A DNA stretch of 64,000 nt from the NCBI RefSeq assembly GCF_013141725.1, contig NZ_WHNZ01000061.1:310001-374000 (forward strand), given 5' to 3'. Below are positions 44,650 to 54,602 of the stretch, piece after piece. This stretch comes from Paenibacillus planticolens (GTDB taxonomy: Bacteria; Bacillota; Bacilli; Paenibacillales; NBRC-103111). The notes beneath the pieces are model-generated. The model was not told where the DNA came from and searched no databases. It was given only the letters and a program-made list of their open reading frames with translations. Position 1 is the stretch's first letter. Every line of letters begins with the position of its first letter. A program made the translations under genes and the position numbers.

Positions 44650-45390
44650 ATGAGCCATTTAACCGAGGAACAATCCAAACAATTATATCTGCAATTATTG
44701 GAGGAAAAGCTTGGTCTCGAAAAACATTTTGCCACGAATGATCATTTCGGCTTGTCCAACTCTTTCAGAGACGGTACAGGCGAGCTCTCGATGTACGATA
44801 ATCATCCTGGCGATGTGGCTACAGAAATTTACGAACGCGAGAAAGATATATCGCTTAATGAACATGCCGAATTTCATTTGCAGCAGGTTGATGAAGCCTT
44901 AGCTCATATGGAAAAAGGGGATTATGGCCATTGTGTCTTTTGCAAAAGCCCGATTTCTTTTGAGCGTTTGCAGGCCATTCCAACCACGCTCTACTGTCTA
45001 GAGCACGTCCCTGATCCTGAACGATCTATCCGAAGACCCGTCGAAGAACAAATTCTGTTTCCGCCTTTTGGCCGGACAAGCTTTGACGAACGCAGCGACG
45101 AAACCGAATTTGACGGTGAAGACGCTTGGCAAATCGTCGAGAGCTGGGGGACATCCAACACGCCCGCCTTTGCGGAAGATCCTAACGTTGAGAACTACAA
45201 TGAAATGTACATTGAAGCTGACGAGAATGAGGGCTACGTGGAATCTTTCGAAAGCTTCGTAGCCACGGATCTATACGGTGAACATGTTACCATCGTGCGC
45301 AGCAAAGCTTACCGGAATTACATGCACAGCAATGAAGGCGATCCGTTTCTTGAACCGGAACAACGTTCCCTCGATGACGAGCCGCTCTAA
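44650..45390 (+). CDS. yteA: TraR/DksA-type zinc-finger protein, YteA family
   Basis: This 246-residue protein has an N-terminal helical region, then the DksA/TraR-like segment FHLQQVDEALAHMEKGDYGHCVFC. The zinc site reads C-x-x-C ... C-x-x-H (HCVFCKSPI near residue 95 and LYCLEHV), and an acidic C-terminal half of unknown role follows. It lies between ileS and lspA, in the place of ylyA in B. subtilis. YlyA is a forespore RNA-polymerase-binding protein that boosts sigma-G genes, so a similar polymerase-modulating role is plausible. GAAGGGAG precedes the ATG. Confidence 0.88.
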   Translation: MSHLTEEQSKQLYLQLLEEKLGLEKHFATNDHFGLSNSFRDGTGELSMYDNHPGDVATEIYEREKDISLNEHAEFHLQQVDEALAHMEKGDYGHCVFCKSPISFERLQAIPTTLYCLEHVPDPERSIRRPVEEQILFPPFGRTSFDERSDETEFDGEDAWQIVESWGTSNTPAFAEDPNVENYNEMYIEADENEGYVESFESFVATDLYGEHVTIVRSKAYRNYMHSNEGDPFLEPEQRSLDDEPL

Positions 45391-45400
45391 AAAACAGGAC

Positions 45401-45432
45401 AAACGAGCTTCGCTATCAGCGCAAGCTCGTTT
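45401..45432. terminator. bidirectional terminator between yteA and ileS
   Basis: AAACGAGCTT and AAGCTCGTTT, a 10-bp stem with a 12-nt loop, flanked by A-rich sequence on the left. Confidence 0.7.
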
Positions 45433-45441
45433 GCTCGTTGA

Positions 45442-48210
45442 TTACTCGTGGTAATGAGCAGCAACCACTTCATTACATCTGACACACAGGGTCGGATGTT
45501 CTTTACTTTGCCCAACCTCTGGGGTCACTATCCAGCAGCGTTCGCACTTCTCGCCGTCTGCAACAGCAATGGCAATCGCGATATCCTTCGACTGATAAGC
45601 CCCCTCAGGCGCCCCCGTACCCGGTTGATGTACACTTACAGCAGACACGATGAACAATTGATCCAACTGCTCAAGCTGTGTAAGCAAGCTATACGTCGCT
45701 TCGTTCGGATACAGGTGTACAGCTGCTCCTAAAGAGTTGCCGATCACTTTCTCTTTGCGCGCTTCTTCCAGAGCTTTCAAAACTTCGTCCCGAACATCCA
45801 GGAAGCTGTTCCATTTATTTTCCAATTGCTCGTTGTACAAGCTGGTATCCACTTCCGGCAGCTCAGCCAATTGAACACTGCTTAGCTCGACACCGGGAAT
45901 GTTCTTCCACACTTCATCAGCCGTATGAGCTAATATAGGCGAAATCAACTTCGTAACAGCGACTAAAGCCGTATACAAGACCGTTTGCGAAGCTTTACGC
46001 GCAGCATCTTGCGGTGCATTGGCATATAAGCGATCTTTAATAATATCCAAGTAGAACGAGCTCATCTCAACTGCGCAGAAATGATGAATCGTTTGATACA
46101 CGACGTGGAATTCATAAGCATCATATGCTTTTACAACTTTCTCAATCATCCGGTTCAAACGAATCAATGCATAGCGGTCAAGCTCTGACAAACTCTCTGC
46201 GGCTACCTGGTCTGTCGCCGGATTGAAATGACTGAGGTTTCCGAGCAGGAAGCGCAGCGTGTTGCGGATTTTACGGTAAACTTCCGTCGTTTGGTTCAAA
46301 ATGTTGTCGGAAATCCGGTGGTCGGATTGGTAATCCACGGAGGACACCCAGAGGCGCAAAATATCAGCACCAAGCTTACCGCACACAACATTAGGATCAA
46401 TCGTATTTCCGATGGACTTGGACATTTTGCGCCCTTCACCGTCAAGTGTGAAACCATGGCTCAGAATGCCTTTGTACGGAGATTGCTCTTTCGTCGCAAC
46501 GCCTGTAATCAAGGAAGAGTTAAACCAACCACGGTATTGGTCGGAACCTTCCAAATACAGATCTGCCGGCCATTGCAGTTCAGGGCGGGCTTCAAGTACG
46601 GCCACGTGGCTTGAACCTGAATCGAACCATACGTCCATGATATCCGTTTCTTTACGGAATTCGCCATGACCGCATTTCGAACAGCAAGTTCCCTCCGGAA
46701 GCAGGTCCTTCTCCTCTTTAATAAACCATGAGTTCGAACCTTCTTGCTCAAAAAGCTGAGCGACATGCTCGATCGTTTGCTCGTTCACCAGCGGTTCATT
46801 ACAGCTGCGGCAGTAGAAGATCGGGATTGGGACGCCCCATGCACGCTGTCTCGAAATACACCAGTCCCCACGATCGGCGATCATGTTGTGCAAGCGGGTT
46901 TCTCCCCACTCCGGCGTCCACTTCACTTTTTTGATTTCATCCAGCATCTCTTGTCTGAATTTATCGATGGAAGCGAACCACTGCTCCGTAGCGCGATAAA
47001 TAACAGGCTTCTTCGTCCGCCAGTCATGCGCGTACTGATGCTGAATTTCTCCCGCTTTCAGGAGCAAGCCTGATTCCTGCAGCTTCTCAATGATCAGCTT
47101 GCCGCCTTTTTCATAGAACAAGCCTTCAAAGCCCGGCGCTTCCGCTGTAAAGTGTCCTTGATCGTCGACCGGACAAAGTACGCCGATGTTGTAGCGCTGA
47201 CCGATGGCAAAGTCGTCTTCCCCATGTCCTGGAGCCGTGTGTACACAGCCCGTACCCGCTTCCAGCGTAACATGCTCACCAACCATCACAAGCGACTCAC
47301 GGTCATAGAACGGATGCTGACACGTTACGTATTCAAGCTCTTGCCCTTTCACAGTGGACAACACTTCGTAATCATTCCAACCAATTGCTTTCGCCGCCGC
47401 CTCTATCAGGCCTTTTGCCAGCACATACTTCTTCCCGTTTGCTTGCACCACAGCATAGTCGAATTCCGGATGCAGGGAGATCCCCAGATTCGCCGGAAGC
47501 GTCCAAGCTGTCGTCGTCCAGATGACGATGGCCGCATCTTGAGGAAGCTTGTCTTTACCGTCTTTAACCGGGAAAGCCACATAGATCGATGAGGACGTTT
47601 TTTCTTTGTACTCAATCTCCGCTTCAGCCAGCGCACTTTCTGACGATGGAGACCAATAAACCGGCTTCAAGCCTTTATAGACGTAGCCTTTTTGGACCAT
47701 TTTGCCGAATACGCGAATTTGTCCGGCCTCATACTCCGGTTGCAGTGTGATATACGGGTTTTTCCAGTCACCGCGAATACCCAGACGCTTGAATTGACTT
47801 TTCTGCTTCTCTACGGATTGCAGCGCATATTCTTTACAGTATTCACGGAATTCAGGAACCGTCATTTTCTTGCGATCGACTTTTCCGCTGTTCGTGATCA
47901 CCTGCTCGATCGGCAAACCGTGCGTATCCCAACCCGGCACATAAGGAGCATCATAGCCTTGCAGCGTTTTAAAACGTACGATAATATCTTTCAAAACTTT
48001 GTTAAGCGCATGCCCAATATGAATATCTCCATTTGCGTATGGAGGCCCATCGTGCAAAATAAATTTAGTTCTGCCTTTGCGACTCTCCTGCACTTTGGCA
48101 TAGATATCTTCGGCATCCCAATGTTCTTGAATTTTTGGCTCCGCTTGAGGCAAGTTCCCTCTCATCGGAAAATCGGTTTGTAATAATTTTAATGTTTTGC
48201 CATAATCCAT
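45442..48210 (-). CDS. ileS: isoleucyl-tRNA synthetase
   Basis: This class-I synthetase has 922 residues. It has [14 protein letters not shown] (HIGH motif) near residue 57, the editing domain with [21 protein letters not shown] (KMSKS motif) near residue 590, an anticodon-binding domain and a C-terminal zinc knuckle (CERCWI ... CVRCNE). The ATG at 48210 follows GGAGTGG by 7-8 bp; an upstream in-frame ATG at 48240 lacks a ribosome site. A T-box leader controls it according to uncharged tRNA-Ile. Confidence 0.96.
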   Translation of the reverse strand: MDYGKTLKLLQTDFPMRGNLPQAEPKIQEHWDAEDIYAKVQESRKGRTKFILHDGPPYANGDIHIGHALNKVLKDIIVRFKTLQGYDAPYVPGWDTHGLPIEQVITNSGKVDRKKMTVPEFREYCKEYALQSVEKQKSQFKRLGIRGDWKNPYITLQPEYEAGQIRVFGKMVQKGYVYKGLKPVYWSPSSESALAEAEIEYKEKTSSSIYVAFPVKDGKDKLPQDAAIVIWTTTAWTLPANLGISLHPEFDYAVVQANGKKYVLAKGLIEAAAKAIGWNDYEVLSTVKGQELEYVTCQHPFYDRESLVMVGEHVTLEAGTGCVHTAPGHGEDDFAIGQRYNIGVLCPVDDQGHFTAEAPGFEGLFYEKGGKLIIEKLQESGLLLKAGEIQHQYAHDWRTKKPVIYRATEQWFASIDKFRQEMLDEIKKVKWTPEWGETRLHNMIADRGDWCISRQRAWGVPIPIFYCRSCNEPLVNEQTIEHVAQLFEQEGSNSWFIKEEKDLLPEGTCCSKCGHGEFRKETDIMDVWFDSGSSHVAVLEARPELQWPADLYLEGSDQYRGWFNSSLITGVATKEQSPYKGILSHGFTLDGEGRKMSKSIGNTIDPNVVCGKLGADILRLWVSSVDYQSDHRISDNILNQTTEVYRKIRNTLRFLLGNLSHFNPATDQVAAESLSELDRYALIRLNRMIEKVVKAYDAYEFHVVYQTIHHFCAVEMSSFYLDIIKDRLYANAPQDAARKASQTVLYTALVAVTKLISPILAHTADEVWKNIPGVELSSVQLAELPEVDTSLYNEQLENKWNSFLDVRDEVLKALEEARKEKVIGNSLGAAVHLYPNEATYSLLTQLEQLDQLFIVSAVSVHQPGTGAPEGAYQSKDIAIAIAVADGEKCERCWIVTPEVGQSKEHPTLCVRCNEVVAAHYHE

Positions 48211-48254
48211 TTCAACCACTCCATTCTTACCCTTATCCATAATATTAACCAGAA

Positions 48255-48536
48255 AAACAAAAAAAGCCTCCCATCCCCAAAAGGGACGAGAAACTCTGCT
48301 CGCGGTACCACCCTCGTTAATAAGCAGCAGGAAGACGCTTTAACCGCGTGCCAAACCTCGCTTAATCACTCGATCATGTGTAACGGCATGACCCGGTTCT
48401 CTCTACTTGATTCAAGAGACACTCCTGGGGGATATTCGGCACGCTGCAGAGATTAGGCTCACACCAAGACCCCTAATTCGCTGACACTGCATTAACGTCC
48501 TACTCGTTCCAGTCATAGCTTTGCTGAGATACATTT
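48255..48536 (-). ncRNA. T-box leader of ileS
   Basis: The minus-strand transcript carries the T-box core AGGGTGGTACCGCG (48301-48314), which pairs with the tRNA 3' end, followed by a GC-rich terminator stem and TTTTTTT (around 48261-48295). Upstream is a long stem-I region. A likely specifier ATC lies at 48431-48433 within GAATATCCCC, consistent with isoleucine. Uncharged tRNA-Ile should favour the antiterminator. Confidence 0.93.
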
Positions 48537-48542
48537 AAAAGG

Positions 48543-48571
48543 AGTATAACGAATTCACTAGACATAGTCAA
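48543..48571 (-). promoter_or_regulatory. sigma-A promoter of the ileS leader
   Basis: TTGACT-N17-TATACT on the minus strand, about 10 bp before the T-box leader. Confidence 0.8.
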
Positions 48572-48598
48572 TATGACAGCCGCCTAGCAGCTATCTAC

Positions 48599-49078
48599 CT
48601 ATGCTTCTTCCTTTTGATCAAACTGCATGCTCTGCCAGCCTTCATTGTTTAAAAGCTCCAATTGAGCTTCCAGCAGCGTCCGGAAACGCGTCCGGTAAAT
48701 CGACGCCTGCTTCTTCAATTCCTCAATCTCCAGAGCTACCTTGCGGGAACGCGTCAAGGATTCGTTAATAATCCGGTCAGCATTCTTCTCGGCTTCCTTC
48801 AGAATGAGCTGCGCTTCTTTCTTGGCGTTGTTTCTCACTTCATCCGCCGCTTCTTGTGCAACGATAATCGTTTTGCTTAACGAATCTTCGATATTCGTGA
48901 AATGATCCAGGCGCTCCTGCAGTGCCACCGTTTGATTATGTAAGTCTTTATTCTCACGAATCAACGCCTCATAATCCTTAATGACTTGATCGAGGAATTC
49001 ATTCACTTGATCTTCATCATATCCGCGAAAAGAACGGGAAAATTCCTTGTTATGTATATCTAACGGTGTTAATGGCAT
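48599..49078 (-). CDS. divIVA: septum-site/polar-localisation protein DivIVA
   Basis: This 159-residue coiled-coil protein binds curved membrane at poles and septa and places division and sporulation partners. The membrane-binding N-terminus reads PLTPLDIHNKEFSRSFRGYD, with the family's F-x-R pattern, followed by heptad-rich segments (residues 30-65 and 70-140). It is the last gene of the ylm cluster and lies before ileS, as in Bacillus. A 9-bp hairpin (49094-49114) abuts its TAAGGAGG ribosome site. Confidence 0.95.
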   Translation of the reverse strand: MPLTPLDIHNKEFSRSFRGYDEDQVNEFLDQVIKDYEALIRENKDLHNQTVALQERLDHFTNIEDSLSKTIIVAQEAADEVRNNAKKEAQLILKEAEKNADRIINESLTRSRKVALEIEELKKQASIYRTRFRTLLEAQLELLNNEGWQSMQFDQKEEA

Positions 49079-49183
49079 TCGTGCCCCTCCTTAGCGTCTT
49101 GCGCAGCAAAACGCACATCTATACAGAACACTTCGACAGAAAATAAGCAATTCCTGCAAAGTTCGTGGATAATTTATCCACGT

Positions 49184-49972
49184 TCAAGCGAACTTACCTA
49201 TTTTCACACGAATCCTACCTTTTTTCGTTACGCCTTCCACCTCAAGCACCTTGAATCGGCCGAACCCTTGCATCGAGACCATGTCGCCTTCTTTCAGCGG
49301 CTTGCTCGGATCTTCCTCCGCCTTCCAATTGACGCGGCAGCGTCCGGCTTGGATAGGTATAAGCACTTTTGCCCGGCTAAGCCTGAATACATTGCTTACA
49401 ATCCCGTCCATTCGCATGGAGGCAACGGACAGCGTCAGCTCGTCCAGCTTCACGGAGGATAACTCCAACTTATTGAGCGGCAGCAGCTCGGTTTGGACAT
49501 GGACTTTATGTACTTGAGATAAGTTTAAGTGCAGGTAATCCGCAGCATCGCGAGTGACCAAGCAGTGGCAGCCACCCTCAATAACATGAATATCGCCAAC
49601 CTTGTCCCGCTTCATGCCGAGTCCAAGAATGGCGCCCATGTAATCCCCATGTTCCAATACTAGAAATTTGCCGTCTCCGGATGAAACGGAGAGGACAGCC
49701 ATCTCCATCTCCATCTCTTCCCCGTCCAAATCACGGTAATCGGGGGCGATTAACGCCCTCCTGCGTTCAGCATCCGCGTACCCGCCGTCCAGCCGGCAGT
49801 GCACATCCGGATGCCGATTGACCAATGACGTAAGAATAAAGGCTTGTCTGGGATCCAGAAAGTCGGTCAGCTTCACGGCATGATTCTGCGCTGCCCGCTC
49901 CACCCAATCCCAGGCTTTATCTACAAAGTAATGTTCGTCCGAATGAAAATGACTATAGAGTTCTTTATGCAA
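49184..49972 (-). CDS. ylmH: S4-domain RNA-binding protein YlmH
   Basis: This 262-residue protein has an N-terminal alpha/beta region (AFILTSLVNRHPDVHCRLDGGY) and a C-terminal S4 domain (LPLNKLELSSVKLDELTLSVASMRMDG with NVFRLSRAKVLI and GRFKVLEVEGVTKKGRIRV). In Bacillus and Streptococcus the family acts in ribosome-associated quality control, helping to extend stalled nascent chains. The likely start is a TTG at 49972 with only a weak GGATG ribosome site inside ylmG, so coupling to ylmG (2-bp gap) is expected. Confidence 0.9.
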   Translation of the reverse strand: MHKELYSHFHSDEHYFVDKAWDWVERAAQNHAVKLTDFLDPRQAFILTSLVNRHPDVHCRLDGGYADAERRRALIAPDYRDLDGEEMEMEMAVLSVSSGDGKFLVLEHGDYMGAILGLGMKRDKVGDIHVIEGGCHCLVTRDAADYLHLNLSQVHKVHVQTELLPLNKLELSSVKLDELTLSVASMRMDGIVSNVFRLSRAKVLIPIQAGRCRVNWKAEEDPSKPLKEGDMVSMQGFGRFKVLEVEGVTKKGRIRVKIGKFA

Positions 49973-49974
49973 AG

Positions 49975-50247
49975 TTAAAACATCCCTACAATGAAATCTA
50001 GAACAGCCATAATCCCCATAACCACAAAGCGCAATGCGATCAGTGCTACGATTGGGGATAAATCAATGAACCCTATGCTGGGAATTATTTTTCGGAAAGG
50101 ACTTAAATACGGTTCAACTAATTTCCCGAGCAAACCTCCGATAAAACTGTCGCGTGCATTCGGAAACCAGGAGAGAATTAAGTAACCGATGATCATGAAA
50201 TAATAAATTTCCATCAAAATACTAAGATAATAGTGAACGTAATCCAC
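49975..50247 (-). CDS. ylmG: YggT family membrane protein YlmG
   Basis: This protein has about 90 residues and two hydrophobic segments. The YggT signature is ILSWFPNARDSFIG, then EPYLSPFRKIIPSIGFIDLSPIVALIAL. Members sit next to sepF and influence nucleoid or division organisation, with no defined activity. The GTG at 50247 has GAGGTGG 8 bp upstream; a GTG four codons earlier overlaps that site. It lies between sepF and ylmH. Confidence 0.9.
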   Translation of the reverse strand: MDYVHYYLSILMEIYYFMIIGYLILSWFPNARDSFIGGLLGKLVEPYLSPFRKIIPSIGFIDLSPIVALIALRFVVMGIMAVLDFIVGMF

Positions 50248-50279
50248 GTACGCATCCACCTCTGTGTTAGGATATGCGC

Positions 50280-50702
50280 CTATTCCTCACCCATCATCTC
50301 GGAGATGTGGCCATGAATATCAACTGTGTCAGGGGTGCAAAGGAAGATATTCGGTCCCAGTTTGGAGATAGACCCATTCAAAGCATATACCGTACCGCTT
50401 AAAAAATCTACGATGCGTATGGCCTGATCGCCGCGAACACGCTGCAGATTGACGACCACCGCTCTTCGGGAACGAAGATGATCCGCGATGTCTTGCGTCT
50501 CTTCGTAGGTTCTAGGCTCACTCAGCACGACACGTGCATTCTTCTGTGAGTGAATACTGACGACATTAGCCTTATTTTTATTACGTAATTCATAAGGATT
50601 GGTTTCAGGTTCTTCCGCAGTTTCCACGATTCGCTCTCGCTCCACAACTTCTTCCTCTTCTTGCAGCCCAAGAAAATTCATAAAACGGTTATAAACTCCC
50701 AT
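50280..50702 (-). CDS. sepF: cell division protein SepF
   Basis: This 140-residue protein has an N-terminal amphipathic membrane anchor ([13 protein letters not shown]), an acidic linker (EEEEVVER) and a C-terminal SepF domain with [19 protein letters not shown] and [22 protein letters not shown]. SepF rings bundle FtsZ filaments and tether them to the membrane, acting alongside FtsA. AGGAGGG lies before the ATG. Gene order ylmE-sepF-ylmG matches Bacillus. Confidence 0.95.
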   Translation of the reverse strand: MGVYNRFMNFLGLQEEEEVVERERIVETAEEPETNPYELRNKNKANVVSIHSQKNARVVLSEPRTYEETQDIADHLRSRRAVVVNLQRVRGDQAIRIVDFLSGTVYALNGSISKLGPNIFLCTPDTVDIHGHISEMMGEE

Positions 50703-50743
50703 TATAATTCCCTCCTATCCGCTTCTTCAATCCTAAGCAACCG

Positions 50744-51430
50744 CTACGCTTCTTTTCCGACTAAAACAGTCCCCAAACGCACCCATGTAGCTCCTTCTTC
50801 TATCGCCACTTCAAAATCTCCCGACATCCCCATGGACAATTCTTTGATCTCGTAAGGGAAAATGGCCCGCTCATTCAAGCGGTCTCGCAGTTCTCGAAGT
50901 CCGCGGAACACAGGTCTTGTTGCATCGGCTTCCATTTCATAAGGCGCCATAGTCATTAAACCGGAGATATGTATATGCTGCAATTTGCTGACTTCTTCAG
51001 CAAATTCGAAGAAATGCCCGGGATCCATGCCGTACTTGGACGCTTCTCCGGAAATGTTGACTTGCAGCAGACAGTTTACTTTGATGCCAAGCGCCGCAGC
51101 CTGCTTGTCCAGTTCTCTGGCCAAGGACATCCGGTCGAGCGAGTGAATGTAGGCGAATTTGCCAATGACATCCTTCACCTTATTCGTTTGCAAATGACCG
51201 ATGAAATGCCACGTTCCCCGTTCATGCAGCGCTTCCCACTTGGGCTTCACATCCTGCCAGCGGTTCTCGCCGATATGCAGAAGTCCGGCATCAAGTACGC
51301 TTCTCGTCGTCTCCAGGGAAACATACTTCGTTACAGCAATGATCTTGATCTCATTCTCATGCCGTCCTGACCGCTTGCATGCTGCGGCCGCACGAGCTTC
51401 AACTTCTTCTTTACGCGCCAGTAAACTCAT
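50744..51430 (-). CDS. ylmE: YggS/PLPBP pyridoxal-phosphate homeostasis protein
   Basis: This 228-residue TIM-barrel protein has the PLP lysine in IIAVTKYVSLE near residue 36, then HIGENRWQD, HFIGHLQTNK, and the phosphate-binding GMSGDFEVAIEEGATWVRLG near the end. It binds PLP without a known reaction and protects PLP enzymes. The ATG at 51430 with GAGGTG upstream is chosen over a TTG eight codons earlier. It is cotranscribed with pgeF and sepF. Confidence 0.93.
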   Translation of the reverse strand: MSLLARKEEVEARAAAACKRSGRHENEIKIIAVTKYVSLETTRSVLDAGLLHIGENRWQDVKPKWEALHERGTWHFIGHLQTNKVKDVIGKFAYIHSLDRMSLARELDKQAAALGIKVNCLLQVNISGEASKYGMDPGHFFEFAEEVSKLQHIHISGLMTMAPYEMEADATRPVFRGLRELRDRLNERAIFPYEIKELSMGMSGDFEVAIEEGATWVRLGTVLVGKEA

Positions 51431-51475
51431 GATATGCGAACACCTCAATTCCAAACATCGATTGCCTGCCTCTTC

Positions 51476-52321
51476 CTAACGAAGACCAATCCAAGCAACC
51501 ATTCTACCTGTCGAGCCGCCTTCTTTCCGATGAGAAAAAAAATGATCGGTGCTGCAGCTCGTACATAACTGAGTTACTTCGATATGGGACGACAAAATTC
51601 CTGCTTGGATCAACAATTTTCGGTTCAATTCTTGCAAATTCAGCATGTACTTGCCGTTTGCTTTCCTTCTGATGACTGTAAGCTGTTCATCCGTCTCAGC
51701 TTGAATCTCACTAAGAACCGTATAAACACGGCTTGCAACGGTGTCGTCAACTTCATAGCAGCATATCCCGATGGAAGGCCCGATTGCCGCTCTGATGTCA
51801 GACGGCCGACTTCCAAAAGTATGTGTCATTAAGGATATTGTAGCCATGGAAATGTTTAGCACGGACCCTTTCCACCCGGCATGAGAAAGCCCTATAGCCT
51901 GTTGAACAGGGTCGTAGAAAAACAGCGGCACACAGTCTGCAAACTGCGCACAGAGCACAATTCCCTTCTCCTGCGTGATGAAGCCGTCCTTCGCTTGAAT
52001 CGCCGATTCTCTGGACGTTCTCCCTTTGCCCTTCTCATTAAGGCTGACGACGGCCACCTCATTCCCGTGTACTTGCTCGCCATAGGTAAAAGCATCAAAC
52101 GGCAATCCGACCGCCTCAGCAAGCAGCTGACGGTTCCTGATCACGTGCTCCGTCTTATCCTGCACATGCAGGCCGCAATTCAGCGTTGAATACGGAGCTT
52201 CACTGACCCCGCCATGGCGGGAGGTGAAGCCCGCCGTTAATTCTTTGTACGGTTCCATCCAACTATCTATCGTGAAAAGATCAGGTTGATTCTCTTGTAT
52301 TTTTTTCACAAATGGTTCCAC
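51476..52321 (-). CDS. pgeF: multicopper-like purine nucleoside phosphorylase (laccase-domain, YlmD)
   Basis: This 281-residue DUF152 protein has FTSRHGGVSEAPYSTLNCGLHV, GEQVHGNEVAVV, CAQFADCVPLFFYDP, HAGWKGSVLN and GPSIGICCYEVD. These supply the Cys/His zinc site of the YfiH/YlmD family. Members cleave adenosine/inosine or edit peptidoglycan precursors in E. coli. The GTG at 52321 follows GGGAGAGG. It heads the ylmDE-sepF unit, after ylmC and its terminator. Confidence 0.92.
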   Translation of the reverse strand: MEPFVKKIQENQPDLFTIDSWMEPYKELTAGFTSRHGGVSEAPYSTLNCGLHVQDKTEHVIRNRQLLAEAVGLPFDAFTYGEQVHGNEVAVVSLNEKGKGRTSRESAIQAKDGFITQEKGIVLCAQFADCVPLFFYDPVQQAIGLSHAGWKGSVLNISMATISLMTHTFGSRPSDIRAAIGPSIGICCYEVDDTVASRVYTVLSEIQAETDEQLTVIRRKANGKYMLNLQELNRKLLIQAGILSSHIEVTQLCTSCSTDHFFSHRKEGGSTGRMVAWIGLR

Positions 52322-52368
52322 GTTAATTCCTCTCCCTTACATTCACCTATCTCTACTTTAGCACAAAA

Positions 52369-52429
52369 CAAAAAGACACACGATTGTCTCTTGGCTAACT
52401 GCGAGGCAGCAGCCTGCATTCGTGTGTCA
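52369..52429 (-). terminator. terminator after ylmC
   Basis: TCGTGTGTC and its complement GACACACGA frame a long loop and are followed by TTTTTGTTTTG on the minus strand. Confidence 0.65.
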
Positions 52430-52433
52430 GACG

Positions 52434-52733
52434 TTAATTACGGAACTGCCGGTTAATCTCATACACGCCTTCATTTTCATCGGTTTGACGATACGGCCGA
52501 ACATCTTCGAGCTTTACCAGCACAACGTCAGCGCCGATTTTTACAATATGCTTCCATGGAATAATAACGTCCGTCCCCGAACCGAACAATCCGAAGAAGC
52601 GGCTTTGGTTAGGCACTACAATCGATTCGATCCGCCCCTGGCGAAGATCGAGCTCCAAATCGCTGATCGTTCCGAGCTTTTTGCCGTCCACGATATTGAT
52701 GACATCCTTCGTCTGAAAATCAGATATTTTCAT
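52434..52733 (-). CDS. ylmC: YlmC/YmxH family PRC-barrel protein
   Basis: This 99-residue PRC-barrel protein has MKISDFQTKDVINIVDGKKLG and DLELDLRQGRIESIVVPNQSR. It belongs to the YlmC/YmxH family, which is seen in spore formers near sigG; sporulation has been suggested but no activity is known. The ATG at 52733 gives the family N-terminus; a start at 52844 would add 37 unrelated residues. The ribosome site is weak (GTGGTGA). Confidence 0.88.
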   Translation of the reverse strand: MKISDFQTKDVINIVDGKKLGTISDLELDLRQGRIESIVVPNQSRFFGLFGSGTDVIIPWKHIVKIGADVVLVKLEDVRPYRQTDENEGVYEINRQFRN

Positions 52734-52818
52734 GAGGCTTTTCACCACGAATCTCATTAGGATTTTAACTGATTTTGTACTAGTATATGTGCAGGATGGG
52801 CAAAATGTCCTGAAAATT

Positions 52819-52862
52819 AAAAAAAGACCGGCACAGCTTGTCACAGCCGTGTCCGGTCTTTA
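52819..52862 (-). terminator. terminator of sigG
   Basis: AAAGACCGG / CCGGTCTTT arms with a GTGTC/GCAC inner pairing are followed by T residues on the minus strand, directly after the sigG stop. Confidence 0.85.
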
Positions 52863-52872
52863 TGTAAAGAAA

Positions 52873-53655
52873 TTACGATTTCACGTGTTTCTGCATCTGG
52901 CAAATGGCCGATTTCTCAAGCCGGGAAACCTGTGCTTGGGAAATGCCAATCTCATCGGCAACCTCCATCTGTGTCTTCCCTTCAAAGAATCGCATGGAGA
53001 GTATCATTTTCTCCCTTGCATTGAGCTTGCGCATCGCTTCGCGAAGAGCGATTCCTTCAATCCAGGACATGTCCTTATTCCGCTCATCGCTGATCTGATC
53101 CATCACATAGATCGGATCGCCGCCGTCATGATAGATCGGTTCGAATAAGGAAACCGGATCCTGTATGGCATCGAGCGCAAAGACGACATCTTCCTTCGGT
53201 ACATTCAGCGCCTCGGAGATCTCATAAATCGTCGGCTCGCGCGAGTTCGCATTCGTCAGGCTGTCTCTGACCTGCAGCGCCTTGTAAGCAATATCTCTTA
53301 AGGAACGAGAAACGCGAATCGGGTTATTATCTCGTAAGTAGCGGCGTATCTCACCTATAATCATCGGTACAGCATAGGTTGAGAATTTGACATTTTGGCT
53401 CAAATCGAAATTATCGATGGCTTTCATCAGACCGATGCAGCCAACTTGGAAGAGATCGTCCACATACTCTCCGCGATTATTGAACCTCTGGATCACACTT
53501 AGAACCAATCTGAGGTTCCCATTCACCAATTTTTCCCTTGCCGTTCGCTCCTGCTTGGTCTGCAAATCAGCGAACAGCTCGCGCATTTCAGCATTGGTCA
53601 GAACAGGCAGTTTGGCGGTATCAACACCACATATCTCAACTTTATTTCGGGTCAC
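52873..53655 (-). CDS. sigG: late forespore RNA polymerase sigma factor SigG
   Basis: This 260-residue sigma-70-family factor has the same length as B. subtilis SigG. The N-terminus TRNKVEICGVDTAKLPVL is nearly identical to the known protein. Region 2 contains GEYVDDLFQVGCIGLMKAIDNFD and KFSTYAVPMIIGEIRRYLRD; region 4 has EVADEIGISQAQVSRLEKSA. The GTG at 53655 with GGGAGG 8 bp upstream is used; an in-frame extension to 53820 is not homologous. It directs late forespore genes. A sigma-F/G-type promoter precedes it. Confidence 0.96.
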   Translation of the reverse strand: MTRNKVEICGVDTAKLPVLTNAEMRELFADLQTKQERTAREKLVNGNLRLVLSVIQRFNNRGEYVDDLFQVGCIGLMKAIDNFDLSQNVKFSTYAVPMIIGEIRRYLRDNNPIRVSRSLRDIAYKALQVRDSLTNANSREPTIYEISEALNVPKEDVVFALDAIQDPVSLFEPIYHDGGDPIYVMDQISDERNKDMSWIEGIALREAMRKLNAREKMILSMRFFEGKTQMEVADEIGISQAQVSRLEKSAICQMQKHVKS

Positions 53656-53688
53656 CGTGATTACCTCCCAAGGAGAAACATTACTGTT

Positions 53689-53717
53689 AATTATCCCCGC
53701 GAGTGAGTGATTTATTC
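53689..53717 (-). promoter_or_regulatory. sigma-F/sigma-G type promoter of sigG
   Basis: GAATA-N14-GGGGATAATT on the minus strand fits the GHATA / GGnnAnAHT pattern of sigma-F and sigma-G promoters. It lies 34 bp before the GTG, matching forespore control of sigG in Bacillus. Confidence 0.6.
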
Positions 53718-53820
53718 CTCGTCCAACCGCTGTCAGGCCACTTGACAAAAGGCTCTCGACTCGCTCCCCCCTGTGACTCCTGAACAATTTCGACATTGCC
53801 TGCGAAAAAATATTTTTCAC

Positions 53821-53861
53821 AAAAAAAAGAGAGGCAGGATGGCAACACCATCCTAAGCTCT
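53821..53861 (-). terminator. terminator between sigE and sigG
   Basis: GAGAG-CTTAGGATGG / CCATCCTGCCTCTC arms, with a short loop, are followed by TTTTTTTT on the minus strand. It separates the sigE transcript from sigG. Confidence 0.85.
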
Positions 53862-53870
53862 CCTTTTCCC

Positions 53871-54593
53871 TTACACCATCTTATTAAATTCTTTACGAAG
53901 CCTTTTAATGATCCGCTTTTCCAGCCTTGAGATGTACGATTGCGAGATCCCCAGCAAATCTGCAACGTCCTTTTGCGTTTTTTCCTCGCCATCCTGTAAA
54001 CCGAAACGAAGTTCCATAATAATTCGCTCACGCTCGCTTAGTTTATCGAGCGCCTTATGCAGCAGCTTGCGGTCAACCTGTTCCTCGATATTGCGGTAGA
54101 TAGTATCGTTCTCCGTTCCGAGCACATCGGATAACAGCAGCTCATTGCCGTCCCAATCTATATTCAGCGGCTCATCAAAAGACACTTCCGTTCGTATTTT
54201 GCTGTTCCGCCGCAGGTACATCAGAATTTCATTCTCAATACACCGTGAGGCGTATGTAGCGAGCTTTATCTTTTTCTCAGGATCAAAAGTGTTCACCGCT
54301 TTAATTAAGCCGATGGCGCCAATCGAAACCAGATCCTCGATATTGATGCCGGTATTCTCGAATTTTCTAGCTATATAAACAACCAATCGCAGGTTGCGCT
54401 CGATCAGCATCGCTCGAATCGCCGCATCTCCGGACGGTAATTTTTCCAATAAGTATTCTTCTTCTTCTCTTGTTAGCGGAGGCGGCAAAGCTTCGCTTCC
54501 ACCTATGTAATAGATTTCTTCTCCTTTAAGACCAAGAAGCATCAAAATTCTGTAGTACGTTAGTTGAAAAAGCATTTTCCACTTCAAGAACAT
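53871..54593 (-). CDS. sigE: mother-cell sigma factor precursor pro-SigE
   Basis: This 240-residue factor has an N-terminal pro-region of about 28 residues ([16 protein letters not shown] ... [12 protein letters not shown]) that is removed near residues 27-29 by SpoIIGA. Region 2 reads [21 protein letters not shown] and [20 protein letters not shown]; region 4 has [20 protein letters not shown]. It controls early mother-cell genes. The ATG follows TTAGGAGG, part of a tandem hairpin-SD element in the 117-nt gap from spoIIGA. Confidence 0.96.
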   Translation of the reverse strand: MFLKWKMLFQLTYYRILMLLGLKGEEIYYIGGSEALPPPLTREEEEYLLEKLPSGDAAIRAMLIERNLRLVVYIARKFENTGINIEDLVSIGAIGLIKAVNTFDPEKKIKLATYASRCIENEILMYLRRNSKIRTEVSFDEPLNIDWDGNELLLSDVLGTENDTIYRNIEEQVDRKLLHKALDKLSERERIIMELRFGLQDGEEKTQKDVADLLGISQSYISRLEKRIIKRLRKEFNKMV

Positions 54594-54602
54594 GATCGTT
54601 TC

